The translations under genes were made by a program, and so were the position numbers. From Luteitalea pratensis (GTDB taxonomy: Bacteria > Acidobacteriota > Vicinamibacteria > Vicinamibacterales > Vicinamibacteraceae): a stretch of DNA of 64,000 nucleotides. Below, piece after piece: positions 44,223 through 54,443 of the stretch. Each line of letters begins with the position of its first letter. Position 1 is the first letter of the stretch. The notes under the pieces were generated by a model. The model was not told where the DNA came from and searched no databases. It saw only the letters and a list, made by a program, of their open reading frames with translations. Location: contig NZ_CP015136.1 in NCBI RefSeq assembly GCF_001618865.1, positions 1,027,001-1,091,000 of the forward strand. Reading direction: 5' to 3'.

Positions 44223-45674
44223 CTACAGGAGCGACAGGGTTCGGCTCCTTCGTCCCATCAACGCCAGGTAGATCACAGCGCTCAGCGCGAAGGTCACAAA
44301 CCACGCGTACGTGTAGAGCGTGTCGAGCAAGCCCGGATCGGCCACCTGCCCACCCGGTGTGGTCGCCGCGCGTGCGAACCCGGGCAGCACCGGCAGCACC
44401 GCAAGAACCAGCGCTGCGATCGCACGCCAGTTCACGCCTCCCTGATACGTGTAGCGCCCGTCGACGGCGAACAGATCCGGCACCGACAGCTCGCGCCGGC
44501 GAAGCACCCAATAGTCGGCGATGAGGATGCCGCCTATGGCGCCCATCAGGCTCGAGTAGCCGATGAGCCACGTGAAGATGTACGCCGCCGCATCGGCATA
44601 CAGCTTCCACGGCATCATGACGATGCCGAGGACCGCCGTGATGAGGCCGCCCATCACGTAGCTGACGCGGCGCGGCGCGAGGCTCGAAAAGTCGTTGGCC
44701 GGCGAGACGACGTTGGCCGCCATGTTGGTCGTGAGTTGCGCGGCCAGGACCACCAGAGCGCCGGCGATGACGACCGGTGCGCTGCCGATGCGCGCGATGA
44801 GGACGACCGGGTCCCAGATGGCCTCGCCGAAGAGCACGATCGTCGCGCCGGTGACCGCCACTCCGATGAATGCAAATCCCGTCATCGTCGTCGGCAGTCC
44901 CATCAGTTGACCCAGGGCTTGCGAGCGCTGGCTGCGCGCGTAGCGGGTGAAGTCCGGGATGTTCAGGCTCAGCGTCGCCCAGTAGCCGACGTTGGCGGTG
45001 AGCGCGGCAGGAAACAACGTCCAGAAGGGCGTCCGCACCTGCTGCAACCGGGAGGACTCGCCCAGGATGCGGCCCAGGCCGCCGCCCGCGTCGATGGCCC
45101 ACAGCAGCAACGCCACCCCGCCGCCCAGCAGCAACGGCGCCGACCAGCTTTGCAGCAGCCGGATGCCTTCGAGGCCGCGCAGGATGATGCCGACCTGGAT
45201 CGCCCAGAACGCGGCAAACGCGATCCACACGGCGCCGGGCACAGCCGACCAGCCTGGCCAGGCGGCGCGCAACAAGGTATCCAGCGCCAGCCCGCCAATC
45301 CACGTCTGGATGCCGAACCACCCGCACGCGACAATCGCGCGCAGCGTGGCCGGGACGTTGGCGCCCTTGACGCCGAAGCTCGCCCGGCACAGCACGGGGA
45401 ACGACACGCCGTACCTCGTGCCGGCATGGGCGTTGAGGATCATGGGCACCAGCACGACCGTGTTACCCAGCAGGATCGTGGTCAGGGCCTGCCACCACGT
45501 CATGCCCTGCTGCATCAGCCCGGAGGCAAGCGTGTAGGTCGTGATGACCACGCTCATGCCAATCCAGAGCGCGGCGATGTTGTAGGTGGACCAGGTGCGC
45601 TGATCGGGCCTGGTCGGCGCGAGGTCGGGATTCCAGAGCGGGCTCGTCGAAAAATCGTCCGGGCCGGGCATCAC
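44223..45674 (-). CDS. NCS1-family nucleobase/hydantoin permease
   Basis: A 483-residue transporter with 12 hydrophobic helices. The NCS1 start is WSTYNIAALWIGMSVVITTY, and later motifs are PVLCRASFGVKGANVPATLR and FGIQTWIGGLALDTLL. Members carry uracil, allantoin, hydantoins or cytosine by sodium or proton symport. Its ATG overlaps the PreA stop (ATGA), and the neighbouring genes degrade pyrimidines, so uracil, thymine or a dihydropyrimidine is the likely substrate. The C-terminal end is short after the last helix (LALMGRRSRTLSLL). Confidence 0.88.
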   Translation of the reverse strand: MMPGPDDFSTSPLWNPDLAPTRPDQRTWSTYNIAALWIGMSVVITTYTLASGLMQQGMTWWQALTTILLGNTVVLVPMILNAHAGTRYGVSFPVLCRASFGVKGANVPATLRAIVACGWFGIQTWIGGLALDTLLRAAWPGWSAVPGAVWIAFAAFWAIQVGIILRGLEGIRLLQSWSAPLLLGGGVALLLWAIDAGGGLGRILGESSRLQQVRTPFWTLFPAALTANVGYWATLSLNIPDFTRYARSQRSQALGQLMGLPTTMTGFAFIGVAVTGATIVLFGEAIWDPVVLIARIGSAPVVIAGALVVLAAQLTTNMAANVVSPANDFSSLAPRRVSYVMGGLITAVLGIVMMPWKLYADAAAYIFTWLIGYSSLMGAIGGILIADYWVLRRRELSVPDLFAVDGRYTYQGGVNWRAIAALVLAVLPVLPGFARAATTPGGQVADPGLLDTLYTYAWFVTFALSAVIYLALMGRRSRTLSLL

Positions 45675-46801
45675 TCGTGGGCGGTGCCGGCGTGCTCGGC
45701 GTAGCCTTCGGCATCGTGCCCGCCGAAATACTCCTTCGAATCGGGGCGGCCGATCTGCGAGTGCGTCACCACGCGGTCGCGCCGCAGGCCGCGAATGTCG
45801 TCGACCGACGACCAGCCACGGTCAGCGTGCCGCTCGAGGAACTCGGCAAGGCCGCGCGTGAGGCCGGCGATGATGTTGGGGCCAATCGCGTGGTCGAGCA
45901 TTGCCGCCGTGCACACCTGCACGGTGCCGCAGCCGAGCAGGAAGTAGTTGAGCGCGTGAGCGAACTCGGCGACGCCGCCGATGCCGGAAAATGCCTTGTC
46001 GGGAAATGCCTGCGTGAGCTGCGCCATCTTGGCCATCGACAGGGGCAGGATGGCCGGGCCACCCAGCCCTCCGCTCGAGACGTACCCGTCCACCTGCATC
46101 TCGAATTCGAGCGTCTCGGGGTCGATGAGCGGCAGCGACGGAAAGGTGTTCGACGATGAGATCGCGTCGGCGCCGCCGAGGAACGCGCCGCGGGCCTCCT
46201 CGACGATGTCGGTGGTCGACGGCGTGAGCTTGGCCCAGACCGGCACACGTGCCACCTCTTTCACCGCCTCGACGACGATGGAGATGAGCTGTTGATCCTT
46301 GCCGATGTTGCTGCCCATGTCCTTGCGGTCCATGTGTGGGCACGACAGGTTGAGCTCGAGTGCGTCGGCGCCCTCGTCCTGGCAGGCCGTGGCCAACGTC
46401 TGCCAGTGCTGGAGCTCGCGGTCGCTCCCCGAGCCGGCCATGATCGAGGCCACCAGCACGCGCGTAGGATGAGCCTGCTTGATCCTCGCGATGCGCGGCA
46501 CCCACCAGTCGAGCGGCTTGTCCGAGATGAGCTCCCAGTTCCACGACGAGTGCAGCGCCGTTCCCTGGCGCTTCTGCATCGACAAGTGCGGCGAGTCGGG
46601 CGTCGCGCGCAGGAACTTCGTCTTCGGGCCGCGGACATTGACCACCGGATGCAGGCCGATGGTCTTGGTGACGACGCCGCCCCATCCGGCGTCGAAGGCG
46701 CGCATGATGTTGCTGTCCGATTCGGTCGGCGGGGCCGACGACAGCAGGAACGGGTTGTCGAAACGCAGGCCGGTGAAACTGACCGAGAGGTTGGCGGCCA
46801 T
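45671..46801 (-). CDS. preA: Dihydropyrimidine dehydrogenase catalytic subunit (PreA-like), lacking the Fe-S domain
   Basis: A 376-residue FMN TIM-barrel enzyme that reduces uracil and thymine to the 5,6-dihydro forms, the first step of reductive pyrimidine breakdown. Family features are LSVSFTGLRFDNPFLLSSAP at the start, the active-site Cys in ELNLSCPH, KLTPSTTDIV, and GIGGVAEFAHALNYFLLGCG with the FMN phosphate site. E. coli PreA is about 411 residues and ends in a two-cluster ferredoxin domain. Here that domain is missing and no CxxCxxC is present. The partner PreT is also absent from the window. ATG 46801 follows AAGGAG; the longer frame to 47506 is antisense to mmsA and rejected. Confidence 0.88.
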   Translation of the reverse strand: MAANLSVSFTGLRFDNPFLLSSAPPTESDSNIMRAFDAGWGGVVTKTIGLHPVVNVRGPKTKFLRATPDSPHLSMQKRQGTALHSSWNWELISDKPLDWWVPRIARIKQAHPTRVLVASIMAGSGSDRELQHWQTLATACQDEGADALELNLSCPHMDRKDMGSNIGKDQQLISIVVEAVKEVARVPVWAKLTPSTTDIVEEARGAFLGGADAISSSNTFPSLPLIDPETLEFEMQVDGYVSSGGLGGPAILPLSMAKMAQLTQAFPDKAFSGIGGVAEFAHALNYFLLGCGTVQVCTAAMLDHAIGPNIIAGLTRGLAEFLERHADRGWSSVDDIRGLRRDRVVTHSQIGRPDSKEYFGGHDAEGYAEHAGTAHE

Positions 46802-46859
46802 GGTCGGCTCCTTCTCGCGCAGACGGTAGCATAATGGGCGTCCCCGGAGGAGGTGCGTG

Positions 46860-48320
46860 ATGGCGGAGGCGGTCGAGACCCTCTCGAATTTCGTCGGCGG
46901 ACGGTGGATTCCAGCGACCGCCACGAGTTTTGTCGACGTCCACAATCCGGCGCGCGGCACCGTGATCGCGCGCGCGCCGCTGTCGACCTCACGCGACGTC
47001 GAACTGGCTGTCGCCGCCGCGACCGGCGCCTTTGCCGGCTGGAGCGAGACGCCTCCGGTGGTGCGTGCGCGGGCGATGTTTCGCTTCAGGGCGCTGCTCG
47101 AAGAGCACTTCGAGGAACTGGCCCGGCTGGTCACGACCGAGCACGGCAAGACGCTGGACGAGTCGCGCGGCAGCGTGCGGCGCGGCATCGAGTGCGTGGA
47201 AGTGGCCTGCGGCGGGCCGTCGATGCTGATGGGATACGGCCTCGAGAACGTCTCGCACGGCATCGACTGCACGGTCATGCGGCAGCCGATTGGCGTGTGC
47301 GCCGCCATCGCGCCGTTCAATTTTCCCGCGATGGTACCCCTGTGGTTCCTGCCCTTCGCAGTGGTGTGCGGCAACACGTTCGTGCTCAAGCCCTCCGAGC
47401 AGGTACCGCTCTCGCAGGCGCGCATGTTCGAGTTGCTCCAGCAATGCGACTTGCCGCCGGGTGTCGTCAACCTCGTACACGGCGGGCGGGAGGTCGTGGA
47501 GGCCATCTGCGATCACCCGGGCATCCGATCGGTGTCCTTCGTCGGCTCGACGCCGGTCGCGCGGCTCGTCTACCAGCGCGCCACGCACGCCGGCAAGCGG
47601 GTCCAGGCGCTGGGCGGCGCGAAGAACTTCGTGATCGTGATGCCCGATGCCGACCTCGATCGCAGTATCCCCATCATTTCCGAGTCGTTCTATGGCTGCG
47701 CGGGCGAGCGGTGCCTCGCCGGCAGCGTGCTCGTGCCCGTGGGTGAGGCCCACGCCCCGGCACGCGATCGGTTGATCGAGGCCGCCGCAGCGCTGAAGGT
47801 TGGCGACGGGCTCGAGCCCGGCGTCGGCATGGGGCCGGTCATCAGCCGACCGCATCACCAGCGCGTGGTGACCTACGTCGAGCGTGGCGTCAGCGAGGGT
47901 GCGCGCCTGGCACTCGACGGCCGAGAGACTCGCGTGCCCGATCGGCCTGACGGCTTCTTCATCGGTCCTTCGGTGTTCGATGAGGTGAATCCGGCCATGG
48001 CGATTGGCCGCGAAGAGATCTTCGGCCCCGTGGCGTCGGTGTGCCCTGTGACGGATCTCGACGCGGCCTTCCGGTTGATGGACGCGCACCCCAACGCCAA
48101 CGCGACCTCGATCTTCACCAGCAGCGGGAAGGCGGCGCGCGAGTTCAGCCATCGCGCGACGGCGTCGATGGTCGGCGTCAACATCGGCGTCGCCGCACCC
48201 ATGGCGTATTTTCCATTCGGCGGCGCGCGCGACAGCTTCTTCGGGGACCTCAAGGTGCACGGCCGCGATGCCTTCGAGTTCTACACGGACAAGAAAGTCA
48301 CCATTTCACGGTGGTTCTAA
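46860..48320 (+). CDS. mmsA: CoA-acylating methylmalonate/malonate-semialdehyde dehydrogenase
   Basis: A 486-residue aldehyde dehydrogenase. The MmsA-type start (NFVGGRWIPA, VHNPARGTVIARAP) is followed by IAPFNFPAMVPLWFLPFAVV, FVGSTPVAR, the conserved LGGAKNFVIVMPDAD and the catalytic Cys in FYGCAGERCLAGS. It lacks the Glu of hydrolytic aldehyde dehydrogenases (GGAKN in place of LGGK), as expected for CoA-dependent enzymes. In this operon it should turn malonate semialdehyde (from beta-alanine) or methylmalonate semialdehyde (from thymine) into acetyl- or propionyl-CoA. GGAGGAGG precedes the ATG at 46860. It is divergent from preA by 58 bases. Confidence 0.9.
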   Translation: MAEAVETLSNFVGGRWIPATATSFVDVHNPARGTVIARAPLSTSRDVELAVAAATGAFAGWSETPPVVRARAMFRFRALLEEHFEELARLVTTEHGKTLDESRGSVRRGIECVEVACGGPSMLMGYGLENVSHGIDCTVMRQPIGVCAAIAPFNFPAMVPLWFLPFAVVCGNTFVLKPSEQVPLSQARMFELLQQCDLPPGVVNLVHGGREVVEAICDHPGIRSVSFVGSTPVARLVYQRATHAGKRVQALGGAKNFVIVMPDADLDRSIPIISESFYGCAGERCLAGSVLVPVGEAHAPARDRLIEAAAALKVGDGLEPGVGMGPVISRPHHQRVVTYVERGVSEGARLALDGRETRVPDRPDGFFIGPSVFDEVNPAMAIGREEIFGPVASVCPVTDLDAAFRLMDAHPNANATSIFTSSGKAAREFSHRATASMVGVNIGVAAPMAYFPFGGARDSFFGDLKVHGRDAFEFYTDKKVTISRWF

Positions 48321-48322
48321 GC

Positions 48323-49191
<869 letters not shown>

Positions 49192-49195
<4 letters not shown>

Positions 49196-50568
49196 GCCTC
49201 CTGATCAAGAACGGCACTGTCGTCACCGCCGTGGATCAGTACGTCGGCGACGTGCTGATCGAGGGCGAGCGTATCGCCACCATCGGCTCGTCTCTGTCGA
49301 TGCCGGTCGACAGGACCATCGACGCCTCGGGCAAGCTCGTGCTGCCGGGAGGCATCGACGTGCACACGCACCTGGACATGCCGTTTGGCGGCACGACGTC
49401 AGCCGACGACTTCGAGTCCGGCACCATCGCGGCCGCGTTCGGGGGGACGACCTCCATCGTCGATTTCGCGATTCAGTACAAGGGCCAGACGCTGCATCAC
49501 GCCTGGGAGACGTGGATGCACAAGGCCGAGGGCAAGGCCGCCATCGACTACGGCTTCCACATGATCATCACCGATCTCACCGATCAGGTGGAGCTCGAGA
49601 TGGACGCGCTGGTGGGGCAGGGCGTCACCTCGTTCAAGCTCTTCATGGCCTATCCGGGCGTGTTCATGCTCGACGACGCGAGCATCTTCAAGGCACTGCT
49701 GCGCACCGGGAAGAACGGGGGCACCATCTGCATGCACGCCGAAAACGGTGGCGTCATCGACGTGCTCGTGAAGAAGGCGCTGGCCGAGGGCAAGACCGCG
49801 CCGAAGTACCACGCGTTGACCAGGCCGGTCCGTGCCGAGGCCGAGGCGACGCATCGCGCCATCGCGCTGGCCGAGATGGCCGACGTTCCCATCTACATCG
49901 TGCACCTCTCGGCCGCCGAGGCCCTCGAGATGGTCACCGAAGCACGCGACCGCGGCCTGCCGGCATATGCCGAGACCTGCCCTCAGTACCTGTTCCTGTC
50001 CGACGACAATTACGAGGAGCCGGGTTTCGACGGCGCGAAATACGTGATGAGCCCGCCGCTGCGGCCGGCGGCAACACAGGACCGGCTATGGCGCGGCCTG
50101 GCGTTCAACGACCTCCAGGCGATCTCCACCGACCATTGCCCCTTCTGCATGAAGGAGCAGAAGTCGATGGGGCACGGCGACTTCTCGAAGATTCCCAACG
50201 GCGCGCCCGGCATCGAGACGCGCATGAGCCTGGTGTACGACGGCGGCGTTCGCACCGGTCGCATCTCGCTCAACCGCTTCGTCGAGTTGACATCGACGTC
50301 GCCGGCGAAGATCTTCGGCCTGTTCCCCCGCAAGGGCACAATCGCGCCAGGATCGGACGCCGACATCGTGATCTTCGATCCGGAAAAGACCACCACGCTG
50401 TCGGTGCACTCGCTGCACATGAAGGTCGACTACAACCCGTACGAAGGGCGCCAGGTGACCGGCGTGACCGAGACCGTCATCTCACGTGGCCGCGTCGTCA
50501 TCGACAACGGGCGGTTCGTCGGTCGCGCCGGCGCCGGCGCCTTCATCAAACGCAGCGCGCGATGGTAG
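49192..50568 (+). CDS. hydA: Dihydropyrimidinase
   Basis: A 458-residue cyclic amidohydrolase that opens dihydrouracil or dihydrothymine to the N-carbamoyl beta-amino acid (step two). Metal ligands are His-x-His in GGIDVHTHLDMPFGG, the carboxylated Lys in VTSFKLFMAYPG, His in YIVHLSAAEALE, and Asp in DLQAISTDHCPF. The start is GTG 49192, overlapping the upstream stop. A C-terminal beta-sandwich (VVIDNGRFVG) closes the domain. It sits between beta-ureidopropionase and the aminotransferase in a five-gene run. Confidence 0.92.
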
Positions 50569-50576
50569 GGGACATC

Positions 50577-50750
50577 ATGAGCGAGATCCTCGACGAGTTC
50601 GAGCCGATCAGAGAGTTGGCCGAAGTCGCCGGCCTGATCGACCCTACTCCCAAGGCCGTCGATCCCGAGCCGATTCCTGTGTCCGAACCGCCCGCTGCCA
50701 GCAGTCAGCAGGATCGATCATGCCGACCAGCCACGCCCCAGCGACCATGA
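50577..50750 (+). CDS. Small acidic protein in the pyrimidine operon
   Basis: A 57-residue frame beginning MSEILDEFEPIRELAEVAG 8 bases after the dihydropyrimidinase stop, with GTAGGGGA in a fair position for ribosome binding. It runs LIDPTPKAVDPEPIPVSEP and overlaps the start of the aminotransferase gene (50720) by 31 bases. The first half is acidic and helical; the end is Pro/Ser-rich. No family was recognised. Its position, compactness and charge suggest translation, possibly coupling the downstream gene, but chance remains possible in this GC range. Confidence 0.45.
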   Translation: MSEILDEFEPIRELAEVAGLIDPTPKAVDPEPIPVSEPPAASSQQDRSCRPATPQRP

Positions 50751-52054
50751 CAGGCGACGAAATCGTCGCGCTGTCCAGGCAGCACACGATCTTCGAGTGG
50801 TCCGCGCAAGGCGCCGTGGACCCCATCCCCGTGGACCGCGCCAAGGGTGTGTATTTCTGGACACCTGAAGGCAAGCGCTTCCTGGACTTCAACAGCCAGT
50901 TGATGTGCGTGAACATCGGGCACGGCGACCCGCGCGTCGTGATGGCCATCCAGGAACAGGCGGCGAAGCTCCCGTACGCCAACCCCTTCATGGCCACCGA
51001 GGTTCGGGCGCGGCTTGGCGCGAAGCTGGCAGCGATCACGCCCGGCGACATCGACTGCTTTTTCTTCACCAACGGCGGCGCCGAGGCCAACGAAAACGCC
51101 ATCAAGGCGGCGCGCTGGTACACCGGTCGCCACAAGATCCTGGCGCGGTACCGCTCGTATCACGGCGCGACCGCCGGCACGATCACGCTCACCGGCGATC
51201 CGCGGCGCTGGGCCGCCGAGCCAGGCATCCCGGGCGTCGTGCACGTGCCCGATCCGTATCACGGCATCCAACGCGGCTGGGATCCGGTCGACGACGCGCT
51301 GGCGCGGCTCGAAGAGGTGATCCAGCTCGAAGGCGCGCACACCATCGCCGGCTTCATCATCGAGCCGGTCACGGGCACCAACGGCATCCTGGTGCCGCCG
51401 GACGGCTACCTGCAGGGCGTCCGCGCGCTCTGCGACAAGTACGGCATCCTCCTGATCGCCGACGAAGTGATGTCAGGGTTCGGCCGCACCGGTGAGTGGT
51501 TCGCCGTGGACCACTGGGGCGTCGTACCCGACATCCTCACGATGGCCAAGGGGCTGACGAGCGCGTACGTGCCGCTTGGAGCCGTGGGCCTGCGCCGCAA
51601 GGTCGCCGACCACTTCCGCGACAAGGTCTTCGCCGGTGGCCTCACCTACAACAGCCACCCCCTGGCGTGCGCCGCCGCGCTGGCGACCATCGCCGTATAC
51701 GAAGAGGATGGCCTGGTGGCACGCGCCCGGCAGATGGGCGAGGTCATGGCGGGACTGTTGGCCGACCTGGCCGCGCGTCACGTGTCGGTCGGTGCCGTCC
51801 GCTCGATTGGCCTCTTCGGCATCGCCGAACTGATTCGCAACCGGCAGACTCGCGAGCCCATGGCGCCGTTCAACGGCACGTCACCCGAGATGGCGGCGCT
51901 GAGCCGGTTCTTCCGGCACGAGGGGCTCTACACGTTCGTACGGTGGAACACGTTCTTCGCGAATCCGCCGCTCTGCATCACCGACGCCGAATTGCGCGAG
52001 GGCTTCGAGATCATCGACCGCGGCCTGGCGGCTGCCGACGCCGCCGTGGCGTAA
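50720..52054 (+). CDS. Class III (omega) aminotransferase, probably beta-alanine-directed
   Basis: A 444-residue PLP fold-type I enzyme. Features are the KGVYFWTPEGKRFLDFNSQL start, the FFTNGGAEANENAIKAARW cofactor-phosphate block, the pyridine-N Asp in LLIADEVMSGFGRTG and the Schiff-base Lys in LTMAKGLTSAYVPLG. In this operon it likely transfers the amino group of beta-alanine or 3-aminoisobutyrate, giving the semialdehyde used by MmsA. ATG 50720 is chosen. Residues ~331-394 correspond to the DNA duplicated at 55454-55647. It ends the pyrimidine operon. Confidence 0.88.
   Translation: MPTSHAPATMTGDEIVALSRQHTIFEWSAQGAVDPIPVDRAKGVYFWTPEGKRFLDFNSQLMCVNIGHGDPRVVMAIQEQAAKLPYANPFMATEVRARLGAKLAAITPGDIDCFFFTNGGAEANENAIKAARWYTGRHKILARYRSYHGATAGTITLTGDPRRWAAEPGIPGVVHVPDPYHGIQRGWDPVDDALARLEEVIQLEGAHTIAGFIIEPVTGTNGILVPPDGYLQGVRALCDKYGILLIADEVMSGFGRTGEWFAVDHWGVVPDILTMAKGLTSAYVPLGAVGLRRKVADHFRDKVFAGGLTYNSHPLACAAALATIAVYEEDGLVARARQMGEVMAGLLADLAARHVSVGAVRSIGLFGIAELIRNRQTREPMAPFNGTSPEMAALSRFFRHEGLYTFVRWNTFFANPPLCITDAELREGFEIIDRGLAAADAAVA
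51710..51903 (+). repeat. Source copy of a 194-bp duplication
   Basis: This internal part of the aminotransferase gene recurs at 55454-55647 in the same orientation with only two base differences (T/G in CAGACT/CAGACG, and C/T in ATGGCG/ATGGTG), about 99% identity. The copies lie 3744 bases apart. The edges are sharp: GGCCTGG at the left and GCGCTGAG at the right. Confidence 0.9.
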
Positions 52055-52178
52055 GGGCACGTGCCCGTGGGCGTCGATCCCGTTTCGGCGCGGCTGCAGG
52101 ATCGCCCGGAGGGCGGCGCGTGTGTGTCGTTGATCGTCGGCCAGAGTCGCGCATCTCAAAGACCGCAGGGAGCGGACG

Positions 52179-53447
52179 ATGCGGATATCGATGTCTTGCA
52201 CGGCAATCCTGGCGTACCTGGTCATAGGCCACCCGCCGCCGGCGGCGGCACAGGTCGATCAACAGCGCGCCGAGCAGTACTTCAAGGAAGCACAGACTCT
52301 CTGCGAGCGTGACGGCGGCCGGCTGTGGGGAGTGTCGCTCTGCGGTCCCATGGTGATTGCGGACGCCGCCACCGGGACGATCGCCACGAGCCAACCGGCG
52401 CCAACTGCTGTCCGTCCCCGCGAGATCGGCTTCGTGAACGCGCCCATGCAGTGGGGCGGCATCACCTGGTCCGCCTACGTCTGGCAGATGATCCCAAAGG
52501 ATAATCAGGCGGAGCGCGGGCGGCTGTTCATGCACGAGCTGTTTCATTGCATCCAGCCCCGCCTCGGGCTGATCGCTCCACGTGATCCGAGCGCTGGCGA
52601 AAACATTCACCTCGATTCGCTGGAGGGCCGCTACTGGATGCGCCTCGAGTGGCGGGCCCTGGCGCGGGCGCTTGGCGCCTCTGGCGCGGCGCGCACGTCC
52701 GCCATTGCGGATGCGCTGGCTTTTCGCGCGGCGCGCCACGAGCGTTTTCCCGGTGCCGCAGCGGCGGAGCACGTTGTCGACATCAACGAGGGGATCGCGA
52801 CGTACACGCAATACGTGACCGGGTCTGAGGGTGCGCAGGACGCGATCCGCAACGCGATGGCCGGACTGGCGGCGGCGGAGACGGGCACATCCTTCGTCCG
52901 GACGTTCGCGTACGCGTCGGGAGCCGGCTACGGGCTGTTGCTCGACGCGTTGTCTCCAGGCTGGCATCGGAAAATCACAGGGGCGAGCGATTTTGGCCAA
53001 CTGCTCTCAGCAGCGGCTGGAGTAACTGCGGCGCTGGACGCCGCCGCCGCCGCTGCGCGGTATGACGGCGCGTCGCTGCGGGTTGCCGAAGCGCAGCGCG
53101 ATCGCGAGCAGCAGGCAATCATCGCCGAGTTACGGCGCCGCTACGTCGATGGACCAGTGCTCATCGTGCCAAGAGCCGGGAGCGGCAGCATCAACACCAT
53201 GGGGGCCACAGTCATTCCCGGCGAGGGCACGGTCTTCCGGGCAATGGCGAACAGAAGCGCATGGGGATTTTTCGATGCGCAGGGCGGCGCGCTTGTTTCG
53301 GCCGACGGTGAGACGATATCGCTGCCGGCGCCGGTCGTCGTCGATGCGACGACGCTGAAGGGTGACGGCTGGACGGCGACCGTCGGTCCGGGCTGGACCG
53401 TGCAGCCGGGCCCACGACCGGGATCGTTTCGCGTCGTGCGGCAATGA
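52179..53447 (+). CDS. Secreted HExxH-containing protein, putative metallopeptidase
   Basis: A 422-residue protein with a signal peptide (residues 1-24, ending PPAAA). Its key motif is FMHELFHCIQPRLGL at ~112-126, an HExxH zinc site. A second candidate ligand is the Glu in VDINEGIATYTQYV about 85 residues later, the spacing of gluzincin-type enzymes with a helix-borne Glu. The C-terminal ~110 residues are a beta domain (GGALVSADGETISLPAPVVV). No family was recognised. GGGAG lies 5 bases before the ATG. Activity is inferred from the motif only. It begins 124 bases after the pyrimidine operon. Confidence 0.65.
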   Translation: MRISMSCTAILAYLVIGHPPPAAAQVDQQRAEQYFKEAQTLCERDGGRLWGVSLCGPMVIADAATGTIATSQPAPTAVRPREIGFVNAPMQWGGITWSAYVWQMIPKDNQAERGRLFMHELFHCIQPRLGLIAPRDPSAGENIHLDSLEGRYWMRLEWRALARALGASGAARTSAIADALAFRAARHERFPGAAAAEHVVDINEGIATYTQYVTGSEGAQDAIRNAMAGLAAAETGTSFVRTFAYASGAGYGLLLDALSPGWHRKITGASDFGQLLSAAAGVTAALDAAAAAARYDGASLRVAEAQRDREQQAIIAELRRRYVDGPVLIVPRAGSGSINTMGATVIPGEGTVFRAMANRSAWGFFDAQGGALVSADGETISLPAPVVVDATTLKGDGWTATVGPGWTVQPGPRPGSFRVVRQ

Positions 53448-53533
53448 CCGAACACGTCTGGCCCTGATTCCACGTCGTGGCTGTTTCCCAGGCGCGCCCT
53501 TCTTTGAACTCTAATACGCGGGGAGACTGACGA

Positions 53534-54169
53534 ATGCCTCATGTGGTACTCGCCGGTGATTCGATCTTTGACAACGCCAGGTATACGGAAGAAGGGCCCG
53601 ACGTCGTGTCACAGGTCCGTGGACTGTTGCCGCCTGGCTGGGAAGCCACGCTGTTGGCCGTCGATGGAGCGACCACTGATGATGTTGCGAGCCAGGTCGG
53701 CCGCCTCCCGGAACAGGCGACACACCTCGTGCTCAGCGTCGGTGGCAACAACGCCCTGATGCACATCGGGATTCTTGAGACTCCGGTATCGTCAATGACG
53801 AAGACCGTCGGAGCATTGGCCGACATTGCGTCGGACTTCGAGAGACGTTATCGAGTGGCCATTGCAGCCTGCCTGGACACGGCCCTTCCCCTGGCCGTGT
53901 GTACGATTTACAACGGGTGTTTCGACGACAGGGTTTTCCAGCGCCTGGCGTCCACGGTACTCACGGTATTCAACGACGCGATCATTCGGGTGGCCATTGA
54001 CCACTCCCTTCCTGTCATCGACCTTCGCTCGGTGTGTGTCACCAGGGAAGACTATGCCAACCCGATCGAACCATCGTCGGTGGGTGGGGAGAAGATCGCC
54101 CGAGTCATAGTCGGACTTGTATGTGAAACCAGGGCGACTGTGCCGGCTACCCGGATCATTGTCCAGTGA
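53534..54169 (+). CDS. SGNH/GDSL-family hydrolase
   Basis: A 211-residue cytoplasmic hydrolase. Block I is VVLAGDSIFDNARYTEEGPD with the nucleophile Ser in GDS. Block III is HLVLSVGGNNALMHIG with the oxyanion Asn (usually GxND; here GGNNA). The classical block V D-x-x-H is not clear; IEPSSVGGEKIA occupies the place and lacks the His. Some SGNH branches with a missing His exist, so activity is uncertain. GGGGAG lies 7 bases before the ATG. The first 20 residues are too polar to be a signal peptide. Confidence 0.75.
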   Translation: MPHVVLAGDSIFDNARYTEEGPDVVSQVRGLLPPGWEATLLAVDGATTDDVASQVGRLPEQATHLVLSVGGNNALMHIGILETPVSSMTKTVGALADIASDFERRYRVAIAACLDTALPLAVCTIYNGCFDDRVFQRLASTVLTVFNDAIIRVAIDHSLPVIDLRSVCVTREDYANPIEPSSVGGEKIARVIVGLVCETRATVPATRIIVQ

Positions 54170-54185
54170 GTCCCTGGATAGTGTC

Positions 54186-54400
54186 TGCGCGAGCAGCATT
54201 GCCGCTCGAACCGCGTCGCGATCGCGAGTCGCGGCTATCTCCTGACGGCCGCTTCATTGCGGTGACGCTCGAGGAGCAAGCGACGACGAGCGTCTGACTG
54301 TACGACATCGATCGGGAAACGTTTTTGCGATTCACTCCCCGCGATGCAATCGACGCGCACTCCGGTGTGGAGTCCCGACGGCCTATAACTCCTGCGCGAA
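54186..54400 (+). pseudogene. PD40/TolB-like propeller fragment
   Basis: One frame reads SRLSPDGRFIAVTLEEQATT, then SV-stop-LYDIDRETFLRFTP, then DAIDAHSGV. This is a single propeller blade pair of the kind that follows Ser/Thr kinases in Acidobacteriota (SPDGRxIAV, SVWLYDIxR, HSPVWSPDG). The Trp codon TGG has become TGA and the next blade is decayed. Only ~70 residues can be traced, with no start or end. It is a relic between the SGNH hydrolase and the alpha/beta hydrolase. Confidence 0.5.
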
Positions 54401-54443
54401 TCGGCACTGTCGTGCCCGGCTCTGCCGGGTCAATCTGCGACGC

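Noticed and set aside
45671-47506. 611-codon version of PreA with a long N-terminal extension
   Set aside because: The extension is antisense to mmsA and has no family similarity. ATG 46801 with AAGGAG gives the normal start.
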